Positions 7,147-14,345 of a stretch of 20,632 nucleotides of DNA are shown here, in pieces. Location of the stretch: NCBI GenBank assembly GCA_964418695.1, contig CAYQMN010000032.1, positions 1 through 20,632 on the forward strand, written 5' to 3'. Every line of letters starts with the position of its first letter. Position 1 is the stretch's first letter. Position numbers and translations under genes: made by a program. The notes beneath the pieces are model-generated. The model saw only the letters and a list, made by a program, of their open reading frames with translations, was not told where the DNA came from and did not search any database. The stretch comes from Prado023 sp964418695 (GTDB taxonomy: Bacteria; Actinomycetota; Actinomycetes; S36-B12; CAIYMF01).

Positions 7147-8585
7147 CGGGCGGTCGGGGGCTCTGGGCGGGGTGGCTGGCGTGGACTGGGTTGCTGGGGC
7201 TGTGGTCGTTGCGCGATCGGGGCGCCGTCGGCCTGACAGTGGTTGTCGCGGGCATGCTGTTCGCCGGGGTGGCGATCGCCGCGGCCGCGTCCCGGCCACG
7301 CTTCGCAGCGCTGGCTGGCGCGGCGGCTGGCGCCTGGTTCCTGGCGGACCTGTGGCCCGGGCTGCTGTGGCTGCACCGTCCACTGATGGCGGCGACGGTC
7401 TTGTCCTTCTCCGCGGGTCGACTGCCCCGAGCGAGTGCCCGAGCCGTCGTCGTCGCGATGTGCGTGGCCTCGGTCATCCCCTGGGCTGCCACGAGCCCCC
7501 AGGTGACGTTGGCGCTGTCGGCAGGGCTGGCCCTCTGCGCCTGGCGGGAACTCCGCTCTGCTCGCCTGGCCTTCACCGGTCAGGGTCGTGAGGCACGCAT
7601 CCGCGCCGGCGCTGCGTTCGCCGCGGCGTTGGCGGTCCCCGCGGGGCTGCGATGGCTGGATCCGTTCACCGGCGACGTGGTCATGTCCCCGGTCATCGCC
7701 CCGGGACTGGAGGTCATCTACTGCGTCCTGGTCGCCGTGGCCGGGGTGATCATGATGGTCGCGCTGCTCGTCGGGGTGGAACAGTCGGCGGCGGATCTGG
7801 CCGTCGAGGTCTCCCGCGGAGGTGACGGGGCGGTCCTCGAGCGACTGCGCGAGCAGGCCGCGCCCTCGTCCGGTGGCCGACGCTGGAGCACAAGCGGCGG
7901 ACCCTCGGCCGAGGGAAGGGCGGTGGGCAGCGCGATCGGGCTGCTCGAGCGCCGTCTCGCCCTGCAGGCGGATCTGGACGCGACGGTCGACGCGGTCCTC
8001 GACTCCCGCCGGCGTCTCGTCGAGGCAACCGAGGTCGAGCGGATGCGGCTGCGACGGCGCTTGGCCGATCGGGTCATGCCGCTGATCCCGCAGGTCGACT
8101 CGGTGCTCTCCCGAGTGGACGGGGCATCGTCGACCGAGCTCGTCGACCAGTGCCGCGACGAGGTGGCCGCCATAAGCGTCGCCCTGGACCACCTCGCGAA
8201 CGGCCTGCATCCCCCAGGTTTGAGCGCGGACGGTCTGGCGGATCTGCGCACGGCCTTCTCCCTGGCCCCGATCCCCGTCCTGGTGGACGTTCCACCCGGA
8301 CGCCTGCCGCCAGAGGTCGAGGCAGCTGGGTGGTACGCCTGCACGGAGGCCGTGACGAACGCGGTGAAGCACTCGGGCGCGTCGCAGGTGTCCGCCGAGC
8401 TGGCAGTCAGGGACGTTGCGCTGGTGGGGTCGGTGGTCGACAACGGTGTCGGGGGAGCCCGCGTGGAGCCAGGAGGCGGCCTCGCGGGGCTGCGGGATCG
8501 ACTCGAGGCGCTCGGAGGGCGACTGGTGGTCGATAGCCCCGACTCAGGCGGGACTGTGGTCCGATTCGAGGTTCCCGTGCGATGA
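7143..8585 (+). CDS. Membrane histidine kinase lacking the acceptor His (HK3)
   Basis: A 480-residue paralogue of HK2. It has about six hydrophobic segments in residues 5-212 with the shared patch GAWFLADLWPGLLWLHRP, a linker, a coiled coil at about 265-300 and a kinase core. The acceptor helix reads VERMRLRRRLADRVMPLIPQ. Aligned on R-D-L-H-D-G, the acceptor His is A308, the following Asp is kept (D309) and Gly becomes Arg; no other His lies in that helix. The ATPase domain is intact: N-box CTEAVTNAVKHSGAS (E402, N406, H410), G1 VVDNGVGGA (D433, G435, G437) and G2 PGGGLAGLRDRLEALGG. It should bind ATP but cannot autophosphorylate on the usual His. It starts inside the RR2 stop (ATGA) and ends inside the SBP2 start (ATGA at 8582-8585), so the three genes form one tightly coupled operon. 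Confidence 0.93.
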   Translation: MTGGRGLWAGWLAWTGLLGLWSLRDRGAVGLTVVVAGMLFAGVAIAAAASRPRFAALAGAAAGAWFLADLWPGLLWLHRPLMAATVLSFSAGRLPRASARAVVVAMCVASVIPWAATSPQVTLALSAGLALCAWRELRSARLAFTGQGREARIRAGAAFAAALAVPAGLRWLDPFTGDVVMSPVIAPGLEVIYCVLVAVAGVIMMVALLVGVEQSAADLAVEVSRGGDGAVLERLREQAAPSSGGRRWSTSGGPSAEGRAVGSAIGLLERRLALQADLDATVDAVLDSRRRLVEATEVERMRLRRRLADRVMPLIPQVDSVLSRVDGASSTELVDQCRDEVAAISVALDHLANGLHPPGLSADGLADLRTAFSLAPIPVLVDVPPGRLPPEVEAAGWYACTEAVTNAVKHSGASQVSAELAVRDVALVGSVVDNGVGGARVEPGGGLAGLRDRLEALGGRLVVDSPDSGGTVVRFEVPVR

Positions 8586-10078
8586 CGGTGCTGCGGCTTC
8601 TCGTGTGGCTGGCTGGAGCTGGTCTGATCGGCTGGACCGCCGTCCAGGTTGAGAGGGCGTTCTACTTCTCCGACGCCCTTGCGGGCCTGACGCTGCTGGC
8701 GGTGGCGTGCTCGGTGGCCTTGCTCACCGCGGCGACCACTGTCCGGTTCGAACGTTTGCGGGCCGCGCCGCTGCTGCTCATCCACGTGTTCGTGAATCGG
8801 GTGTTCGAGCTCTCCCAGGGCTCCCTGCCGATCATGCTCGAAGCGATCCCCACCGGCCAGGTCACCGAGGCCGGGCTCCTCCAGCACGTCGCCGCAGGTG
8901 GGGCGGATATCGGCTTCGTCGGCACCCGGGTGCTCGACCAGGCGGGGATCCGGGCGTTCCAGCCGCTGAGCGCTCCGCTGTTGGTGCAGTCCTACCCCGC
9001 GCAGGCGGCTGTCGTGTCCGATCCGACGGTGGTCGGTGGCTTGTCCGAGCTGGATCGGCTGGGCGTGTCGGGTTTGGCCCTGATGGCCGACGAGCTCAGC
9101 CTTCCGGTGGGGGTGCACGGTCCCGCGCGCGAACCCGCGGACTACGCCGGGGCGACGGTTCGTGTCGACGCCTCGGACGCCCATCTCGCGGCTGCGGAAG
9201 CCCTCGGCGGCAGCAGCACCACGACCCCGCTGATGATCGAGCCCCGGCCCCCCTACGACATCTACGACACCAGCCTGCGTAGCTTCGTCGAGCGGTACCA
9301 CGACGACTTCGCGCGAACCCTCACGATCAACCTCCCGCTGTGGCCGCAGGCCATCGTCCTGTTCGCCAACCCCCAGTCGCTGCAAGGGCTCACCGACGAG
9401 CAGCGGTCCTGGATTCGGACAGCCGCCGCCGACGCCGCGCGATGGTCGATCGAGCACGCAGGCGAGGATGTGGACGACGAGCTTGCCCAGCTGTGCAGCA
9501 GAGGCGGCCAGGTGGTGACCGCGACACCGGCACAGCGAGACGCGCTACTCGCCCGGCTGCAGCCCGTCTACCAGCAGCTGCGAGCCGATCCCGATGCGGG
9601 CCCCATGCTCGACCACGTCGAGTCCCTGATCCGCGCGACCCCGGGCGGAGACGCCGAGACGGGGCGCAGCGGTTGCCCGTCGAGGCCCTCAGGGTCAGCC
9701 CAAGGGGGCTCACCTCCCCAGGCAGCGCCCACTCTGGGCGGCCCGGGGCGAACCGGCTCGCTTCCGCAAGGGACCTACCGAACCACGATCGGGGCCGCCG
9801 AATCCGGCGACCTCGGAGTCGTCACCTGGACCATGAACGCGGGGCGCTGGACCTCCCTGCGCGACAACGGTCCGTTCCCAGAGTGCTCCGGTGACTACGA
9901 CGTCGACGGTGACCTCGTCACGTTCCATACGACGCAACCCGAGCCGCTCTGGGCATGCGCGCCGCCAGCCTGGACGGCCCGCTGGCAGAAGCGGGACGAC
10001 CTCCTGGTTTGGTCCCAGGTCAGCCTCCCCGACTACGCAACCGACTTCGCCGGCGACGGGTGGACCGAGATCGGCTGA
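8582..10078 (+). CDS. Membrane-tethered TRAP-type (DctP-like) solute-binding protein (SBP2)
   Basis: A 498-residue paralogue of SBP1, translationally coupled to HK3 (ATGA). Instead of a lipobox signal peptide it begins with two hydrophobic helices (about 4-22 and 33-52). The DctP-like domain follows (about 54-350): strand TTVRFERL, GGADIGFVGTRVL, APLLVQSYPAQAA, and the ligand-anchoring Arg position R194 in YAGATVRVDAS. A low-complexity Gly/Pro/Ser linker (about 354-394) leads to a C-terminal beta-rich domain (396-498, starting GTYRTTIGAAESGD) like that of SBP1. No permease genes are nearby. Arg residues after the second helix (R55, R58, R60) would by the positive-inside rule put the binding domain in the cytoplasm, which is odd for this fold; alternatively the first helix inserts in reverse or the second is cleaved. 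A sensory role with HK3 is inferred. Confidence 0.88.
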   Translation: MTVLRLLVWLAGAGLIGWTAVQVERAFYFSDALAGLTLLAVACSVALLTAATTVRFERLRAAPLLLIHVFVNRVFELSQGSLPIMLEAIPTGQVTEAGLLQHVAAGGADIGFVGTRVLDQAGIRAFQPLSAPLLVQSYPAQAAVVSDPTVVGGLSELDRLGVSGLALMADELSLPVGVHGPAREPADYAGATVRVDASDAHLAAAEALGGSSTTTPLMIEPRPPYDIYDTSLRSFVERYHDDFARTLTINLPLWPQAIVLFANPQSLQGLTDEQRSWIRTAAADAARWSIEHAGEDVDDELAQLCSRGGQVVTATPAQRDALLARLQPVYQQLRADPDAGPMLDHVESLIRATPGGDAETGRSGCPSRPSGSAQGGSPPQAAPTLGGPGRTGSLPQGTYRTTIGAAESGDLGVVTWTMNAGRWTSLRDNGPFPECSGDYDVDGDLVTFHTTQPEPLWACAPPAWTARWQKRDDLLVWSQVSLPDYATDFAGDGWTEIG

Positions 10079-10181
10079 TGGACGCGAAGGCCAACGTCCA
10101 CCCTCCCCGATATCGAGAAGCGCCAGGCCTCCACTCACCGGAATGGTCGGTTCAGGCCGGATGAGCGCGACCCCGATCGCC

Positions 10182-10193
10182 CCTCGCGCGAGG
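10182..10193. promoter_or_regulatory. 12-base perfect palindrome downstream of SBP2
   Basis: CCTCGCGCGAGG is a perfect 12-base palindrome in the 262-base gap between SBP2 and the secreted-protein gene. It lacks a loop and a T tail, so it suits a protein-binding site better than a terminator. CG-rich palindromes also arise by chance at this GC content. Confidence 0.25.
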
Positions 10194-10269
10194 TGCGACG
10201 GCTGTCCGGTCGGTCCTGAGAAATGGCGAATGCGGCACGCCGGAATCCCCCCTCAGACGGCAACATCGG

Positions 10270-10311
10270 CCCGTCGCCGTCTAGCCTGTGGGCTGCGTTA
10301 GCGGCGACGGG
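10270..10311 (+). promoter_or_regulatory. 5' leader inverted repeat before the secreted-protein gene
   Basis: CCCGTCGCCG (10270-10279) and CGGCGACGGG (10302-10311) form a perfect 10-bp stem with a 22-base loop, ending 29 bases before the ATG at 10341. It could be an RNA hairpin in the leader or an operator. The loop contains TAGCCT, a possible -10, in which case this would be a repressor site over the promoter. Confidence 0.4.
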
Positions 10312-10340
10312 GCTGTTCTCGCGTATGACGAAGGGGAGAA

Positions 10341-11759
10341 ATGTTCGCACTGCACACAAGACCCAAGCGTGCCCTGATCGCGGCCATCGCCAGCGGGGCG
10401 TTGGTGGGCTCAGCCCTGCCACTTGCGACTGGCGTGGGCATGGCAGCAGCCGCGGGTACGGTCGTCGTCCAGCCCGGCTCGCTGGGTGACGAGAACAAGG
10501 GTAATTGGGCCCTGTTCGCCAGCGGCGACGACGGGCTCACCGACGAGCAGGCCAGGACCAACAACTCTGGGTGGATCGTCGGGCAGGGTCGCGGTGGGGC
10601 GCTGCTGAGCTCGGCGCCTGCCCCAGTGGTCGCCTCCCTCGGCACCCATGAGCCTGACGGGACGCGCCTCAACGAGGTCACGTCCATGGGGGTCACGCTG
10701 CGCAACCTGGGCACGGGGGCCACCGGCCCACGCGTGACCGCACGGTTCGCCGACGGCGGGGTCCCGAGCGGCTGCCGGGCGTACTACTTTTTGACCACGT
10801 CGACTGCGTGGACCACCTACAACCTGTTCTCCACTCCTGGCTGGAGCATCCGCGACTGCGGCTTCCCCAACACCAGTGGGCAGACCTGGGCCCAGCTCGA
10901 TGCCTCGTTCACGAGCCCGCTCACGCGGCTCGACGGCGGTCCGTGGAACCCCAGCATCGCCGTCGAGGTCGGCGACTCGGTGGACGTGTCGAGCTACACC
11001 TCCGCGCACGTGGACTCGTTCGTGTTCAACGGGACCACGTACGACTTCGAGCCACCAGCGATGACGATCACCGGTGCGGGCGCCACCGTGGCGACCGGTG
11101 ACACGGAGAACCTCCCCGTGGAGGTGTCCCTGAGCGGACCCAACCAGCCGACGTTCGAGAACGACGTCAACTTCTTGACCAACAGTGCGGGTCAGGTCTC
11201 GTCGGCCGTCCCGGTGGCCAGCGGGCCGTGCAGGGTGTCGATCAAGGCGCCGCCCACCGCTGCGGTCACCTTCGCACCCAAGCGATTCCTGCCCACCCGG
11301 CCGGTGAGCAGCGCTGGGATCTTCCAGGACCTCATCAAGCGGTCGCAGATCGTCGTCCTGTCCGTGACGGGCACCGGCGGGGGCACCTGCAAGGTGTCCC
11401 TGGGCTCGGCCACGAACGCTGCAGTGGCCGGAACGGTGGCGGTCAAGGTCACCCCGCCGCCGGTGGTGGCGCCGAAGCCGCCGAAGCCTCAGCCCACGAC
11501 GTGCGTGGCCACGGCCGTGTCCAAGAAGAGCAAGATCAAGGTCAACATGGGTCCGAACCTGCCCGGTAAGGGCTACTACAAGTTCCGGATCGACGTGAAG
11601 AAGCGCGGCGAGTGGTTCCGGTACCTGAAGATGATGAAGACCAAGGGTGCCGGTGAAACGAGGACCGTGAACGTGCCCAAGGGCACCTACCGGGCCAAGT
11701 GCTACGGACCGACCGAGGCGCAGGACTCGCGCTCGGCCGTGGTGAAGATCAAGAAGTAG
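10341..11759 (+). CDS. Secreted three-domain protein of unknown function
   Basis: A 472-residue exported protein. ATG 10341 is preceded closely by AAGGGGAG. Residues 1-38 are a Sec signal peptide (basic start, hydrophobic core, AAAA-G cleavage site). Three Cys pairs mark three probable disulfide-bonded beta domains: 40-238 (C145, C173; rich in Gly, Thr, Trp and aromatic residues), about 240-370 (C297, C350), then a Pro/Lys linker (TPPPVVAPKPPKPQPTT) and a highly basic C-terminal domain 388-472 (C388, C454; KKSKIKVNMGPNLPGKG, YYKFRIDVKKRG). The basic tail domain could bind wall polymers, polyanions or DNA (inference). No transmembrane anchor or sortase motif is seen, so it should be released or held by charge. 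I do not recognise a named family. It is monocistronic: it has its own leader and is closed by a strong terminator. Confidence 0.85.
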   Translation: MFALHTRPKRALIAAIASGALVGSALPLATGVGMAAAAGTVVVQPGSLGDENKGNWALFASGDDGLTDEQARTNNSGWIVGQGRGGALLSSAPAPVVASLGTHEPDGTRLNEVTSMGVTLRNLGTGATGPRVTARFADGGVPSGCRAYYFLTTSTAWTTYNLFSTPGWSIRDCGFPNTSGQTWAQLDASFTSPLTRLDGGPWNPSIAVEVGDSVDVSSYTSAHVDSFVFNGTTYDFEPPAMTITGAGATVATGDTENLPVEVSLSGPNQPTFENDVNFLTNSAGQVSSAVPVASGPCRVSIKAPPTAAVTFAPKRFLPTRPVSSAGIFQDLIKRSQIVVLSVTGTGGGTCKVSLGSATNAAVAGTVAVKVTPPPVVAPKPPKPQPTTCVATAVSKKSKIKVNMGPNLPGKGYYKFRIDVKKRGEWFRYLKMMKTKGAGETRTVNVPKGTYRAKCYGPTEAQDSRSAVVKIKK

Positions 11760-11774
11760 TCCGTCACCGAACGA

Positions 11775-11818
11775 GCGAAGGGCGCACGTCACCGCATCGC
11801 GGGACGTGCGCCCTTCGC
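11775..11818 (+). terminator. Strong stem-loop terminator after the secreted-protein gene
   Basis: A perfect 16-bp stem, GCGAAGGGCGCACGTC (11775-11790) pairing with GACGTGCGCCCTTCGC (11803-11818), with a 12-base loop. It starts 15 bases after the TAG stop at 11757-11759. Only a weak T tail (CCCGTTGT) follows, as is usual for actinomycete terminators. Confidence 0.9.
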
Positions 11819-12082
11819 CCGTTGTCCCAGGTTGCCTCCCGGACAGGTTCGCGGAGCTCGACCACCTGCGAGGCTGAGCGCACCCTGCCGTCGACGCCCT
11901 GAGCGTCGCGGGAGCAGGCTGAGGGTTCCCACGGCACGTGCGGGCTTCGGTCGACAGGCGAGCCGCGGCCCGTGCGCTGGTCGGCTGGCACATGGTGTGG
12001 GTCGGCTACGTCGACGTCGACTTGTTCCTCGGTCTCTTCTGCGCGTGCGGATTGTGGAGCACGATCGGAGCGGTCGGTCGGT
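11819..12082. other. Intergenic stretch, nothing recognised
   Basis: This lies between the terminator and the stop of the LUD gene (minus). No frame resembles a known protein. No clear terminator for the LUD gene is seen; the run TACGTCGACGTCGAC at about 12007-12021 is an imperfect repeat of GTCGAC. Confidence 0.4.
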
Positions 12083-12688
12083 TCAGTAGCCGATCGCCTG
12101 GCGGATGAGGACCAGGTGGATGCGACCGGGCCTCTCGCCGTGGATCTCGAGGGTCTTGTTGAGGCGGCTGTTCTGTCCGTATGCCTGCTGGGTCCGGGTG
12201 TTCTCCAGCGGCAGGCTGTGCTCGCACACGCGTCGGCGTGCGGTCTCCAGGTCCGGCACGACCTTCTGCAGCCCAGCGACCAGCACCACGTGCTCGGCCC
12301 CCCAGGCCACGGTCGCGAACTGGCTGCCGGACGCGGAGCCGACCAGGAGCTCGCCGTCCTCGGTGATGGCGTGCACGCTGCCGAGTGCGTAGTCCGGGGC
12401 GGCGGCGATCTCCTTCATCTGACGGCTCGCGAAGTTCTGCGCCGTCATCTGGAGGCGAACCGACTCGTACGGCCCGTCAGCGGCGTCGATCTCGGAAGAG
12501 ATGCCTGCCTCGTCCAGCGTTATCGACGTGTTCCTCCAGACCCTCGAGCCGTGCGGGACGTGGGCCAGCACGGCCTTCCGGGCCGCCGTGACGTCGTCCA
12601 CGACCTCGACGGTGAAGCCGTGCGACTCCAGTGCTGAGACGGTATTGGTGATCGTCTGCTCGTCGGGCAAGACATCGAACTGGGACAT
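12083..12688 (-). CDS. LUD-domain protein (LutC/YkgG-like)
   Basis: A 201-residue soluble protein of the LUD (formerly DUF162) family. The signature blocks are present: a Trp-Arg-Asn-Thr-Ser-Ile-Thr-Leu stretch near residue 51 (the SVTL motif), HAITEDGELLVGSASGSQFA, GAEHVVLVAGLQKVVPDLET and LPLENTR. In LutABC the LUD subunits take part in L-lactate oxidation, but here no LutA or LutB iron-sulfur partner is adjacent, so the role of this solo copy is uncertain. ATG 12688 is preceded by GAGAG at 5-7 bases; ATG 12700 (MRAYMSQF) is an alternative. It is divergent from a TetR-family gene with palindromes between them, which strongly suggests repression by that regulator. Confidence 0.9.
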   Translation of the reverse strand: MSQFDVLPDEQTITNTVSALESHGFTVEVVDDVTAARKAVLAHVPHGSRVWRNTSITLDEAGISSEIDAADGPYESVRLQMTAQNFASRQMKEIAAAPDYALGSVHAITEDGELLVGSASGSQFATVAWGAEHVVLVAGLQKVVPDLETARRRVCEHSLPLENTRTQQAYGQNSRLNKTLEIHGERPGRIHLVLIRQAIGY

Positions 12689-12710
12689 GTACGCTCTCAT
12701 TCCTCGTTGG

Positions 12711-12755
12711 TAACCGGACTCTACCCCGCTTCTAATCAGAAGATTACCCCGGTTA
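12711..12755. promoter_or_regulatory. Candidate TetR operator cluster between LUD and TetR genes
   Basis: Two nested inverted repeats lie in the divergent gap: TAATC-AGAA-GATTA (12733-12746), and TAACCGG (12711-12717) with CCGGTTA (12749-12755). The first is unusually AT-rich for this genome and has the size expected of a TetR-dimer half-site pair. TATGCT at 12754-12759 could be the -10 for the TetR gene, so binding here would cover both promoters. Confidence 0.5.
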
Positions 12756-12806
12756 TGCTCGGATGCAAGGCTGACCGAGTGGCAGCGCGACGCAGAGGAT
12801 GCATAC

Positions 12807-13388
12807 GTGACGACTGAGCGGGCCGACGCCGCCCGGAACCGGGCGGTGCTGATCACGACCGCGCGGGAGATGCTCGCCGACGTCGGCATCGACCGGATCA
12901 CCATGGACGCCCTCGCCGAGCGTTCCGGTCTGGGCAAGGGGACGGTGTTCCGTCGGTTCGGCACGCGATCCGGCATCTTCATGGCCCTTCTGGGCGATGG
13001 CGAGCGGTCCTTCCAGGAGCGGGTGCTATCCGGCCCTCCGCCGCTCGGGCCCGGCGCCGAGCCCCTGGACCGGCTCGTCGCGTTCGGGCGTGCGCGCCTG
13101 CAGTTCCTGCGGGAGAACCGCGAGATCGCGCGTGCGGCGATGGACGGGCGCACACCAGTTCCGTTCGGCCCGCCCGCCGTGATGACGCAGAGGCACCTTC
13201 GGATGCTGCTGGCGCAGATGGGGATCGATGCGGCAGACCTGGAGATTCTCGCGATGCAACTCACTGCTGCTCTGGATGTGCCGCTGCTGCTCTACACGGC
13301 GCCGGAAGAAGGCGAGGATCCCGAGGAGACGTTCGAGGAGCGACTCGCCCGCGGATGGAAAGACCTTGCAAATCGGCTTTCCCGATGA
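12807..13388 (+). CDS. TetR-family transcriptional regulator
   Basis: A 193-residue repressor-type protein. The N-terminal helix-turn-helix spans about 12-58, with ITTAREMLADVG, ITMDALAERSGLGKGTVFRR and the terminal FGTRSGIFMALL that closes the TetR DNA-binding domain. The rest is an all-helical ligand-binding/dimer domain with LRENREIARAAMDG. The GTG at 12807 (MTTERADAAR) is the start nearest the domain. It is divergent from the LUD gene and probably represses it and itself through the palindromes at 12711-12755 (inference from layout). A GTCGCC hexamer tract lies immediately after its stop. The ligand is not predictable. Confidence 0.93.
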   Translation: MTTERADAARNRAVLITTAREMLADVGIDRITMDALAERSGLGKGTVFRRFGTRSGIFMALLGDGERSFQERVLSGPPPLGPGAEPLDRLVAFGRARLQFLRENREIARAAMDGRTPVPFGPPAVMTQRHLRMLLAQMGIDAADLEILAMQLTAALDVPLLLYTAPEEGEDPEETFEERLARGWKDLANRLSR

Positions 13389-13670
<282 letters not shown>

Positions 13671-14345
13671 TCAGGGACTCTCCTTCCTGCCCGCGACCAC
13701 CAGCCCGGACTCGTACGCCGCGATCACCACCTGAGCGCGATCGCGGACCGCCAGCTTCGTGAGGATCCGTGCCACATGGGTCTTGACGGTCGTCTCGCCG
13801 AGCACGAGCTGGTCTGCGATCTCGCGGTTGCTCAGGCCGCGCGCCATCATGGTCATGACCTCGATCTCACGCGGCGTCAACCGGTCGAGCGCCGACGCGG
13901 CGGAGCGGGTCGGACGCGTGGCTGAGAGGTATCGCTCGATGATCATCCGGGTGACGCCGGGCGCGAGTAGGGCTTCACCGGCGGCGACGGTGCGTACCGC
14001 CCCGATGAGCTGGTCGGTGGACGAGTTCTTGAGCAGGAAGCCGCTGGCGCCGGCCCGAAGGGCTTCCAGCAGGTACTCCTCGTCGCCGAATGTCGTGAGC
14101 ACGAGAACTCGTCCTGCCGGCGGCCTCATGGAGGTGAGGTGTCTGGTGGCGTCGATGCCGTTGAGGACAGGCATGCGGATGTCCATGACCACGACGTCGG
14201 GTCGCAGCCGGGTGACGACCTGCACCGCCTCCGCTCCGTCGCCTGCGCTGCCGACGACCTCAAGGTCGGGGGCCGAGCCAAGAATCGTGGTCAGCGCGGT
14301 GCAGGCGAGCGGGTCGTCGTCGGCCACCACCAGCCGGATAGTCAC
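13671..14345 (-). CDS. NarL/DesR-family response regulator (RR4)
   Basis: A 224-residue DNA-binding regulator with an intact receiver: acidic D9/D10, phospho-acceptor D55 in VVVMDIRMPV, Thr in LVLTTFGDEEYLLEALRAGA, and Lys K106 in GFLLKNSS. The LuxR helix-turn-helix (about 155-215) is LDRLTPREIEVMTMMARG, LSNREIADQLVLGETTVKTH, then VARILTKL. It starts at GTG 14345 and overlaps the stop of HK4 by four bases (GTGA), so kinase and regulator are made together. It likely controls its own operon and the divergent membrane-protein gene at 15603, as in DesK/DesR and LiaRS-type arrangements (inference). Confidence 0.96.
   Translation of the reverse strand: MTIRLVVADDDPLACTALTTILGSAPDLEVVGSAGDGAEAVQVVTRLRPDVVVMDIRMPVLNGIDATRHLTSMRPPAGRVLVLTTFGDEEYLLEALRAGASGFLLKNSSTDQLIGAVRTVAAGEALLAPGVTRMIIERYLSATRPTRSAASALDRLTPREIEVMTMMARGLSNREIADQLVLGETTVKTHVARILTKLAVRDRAQVVIAAYESGLVVAGRKESP

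Noticed and set aside
6743..7591. RR2 read straight on as a 282-residue fusion protein
   Set aside because: After about residue 97 it is Arg/Gly/Ser-rich nonsense overlapping HK3 by about 450 bases; the receiver clearly continues in another frame.
7718..9457. 579-codon minus-strand open frame opposite HK3/SBP2
   Set aside because: Spans the ATGA junction of two coupled genes and has no motif; a shadow.
329..10078. A complete TRAP transporter operon
   Set aside because: No DctQ- or DctM-like membrane gene is present; the multi-helix proteins here all end in kinase domains.
10410..11993. 527-codon minus-strand open frame opposite the secreted protein
   Set aside because: Crosses the terminator hairpin and is His/Arg/Gly-rich; a high-GC shadow.
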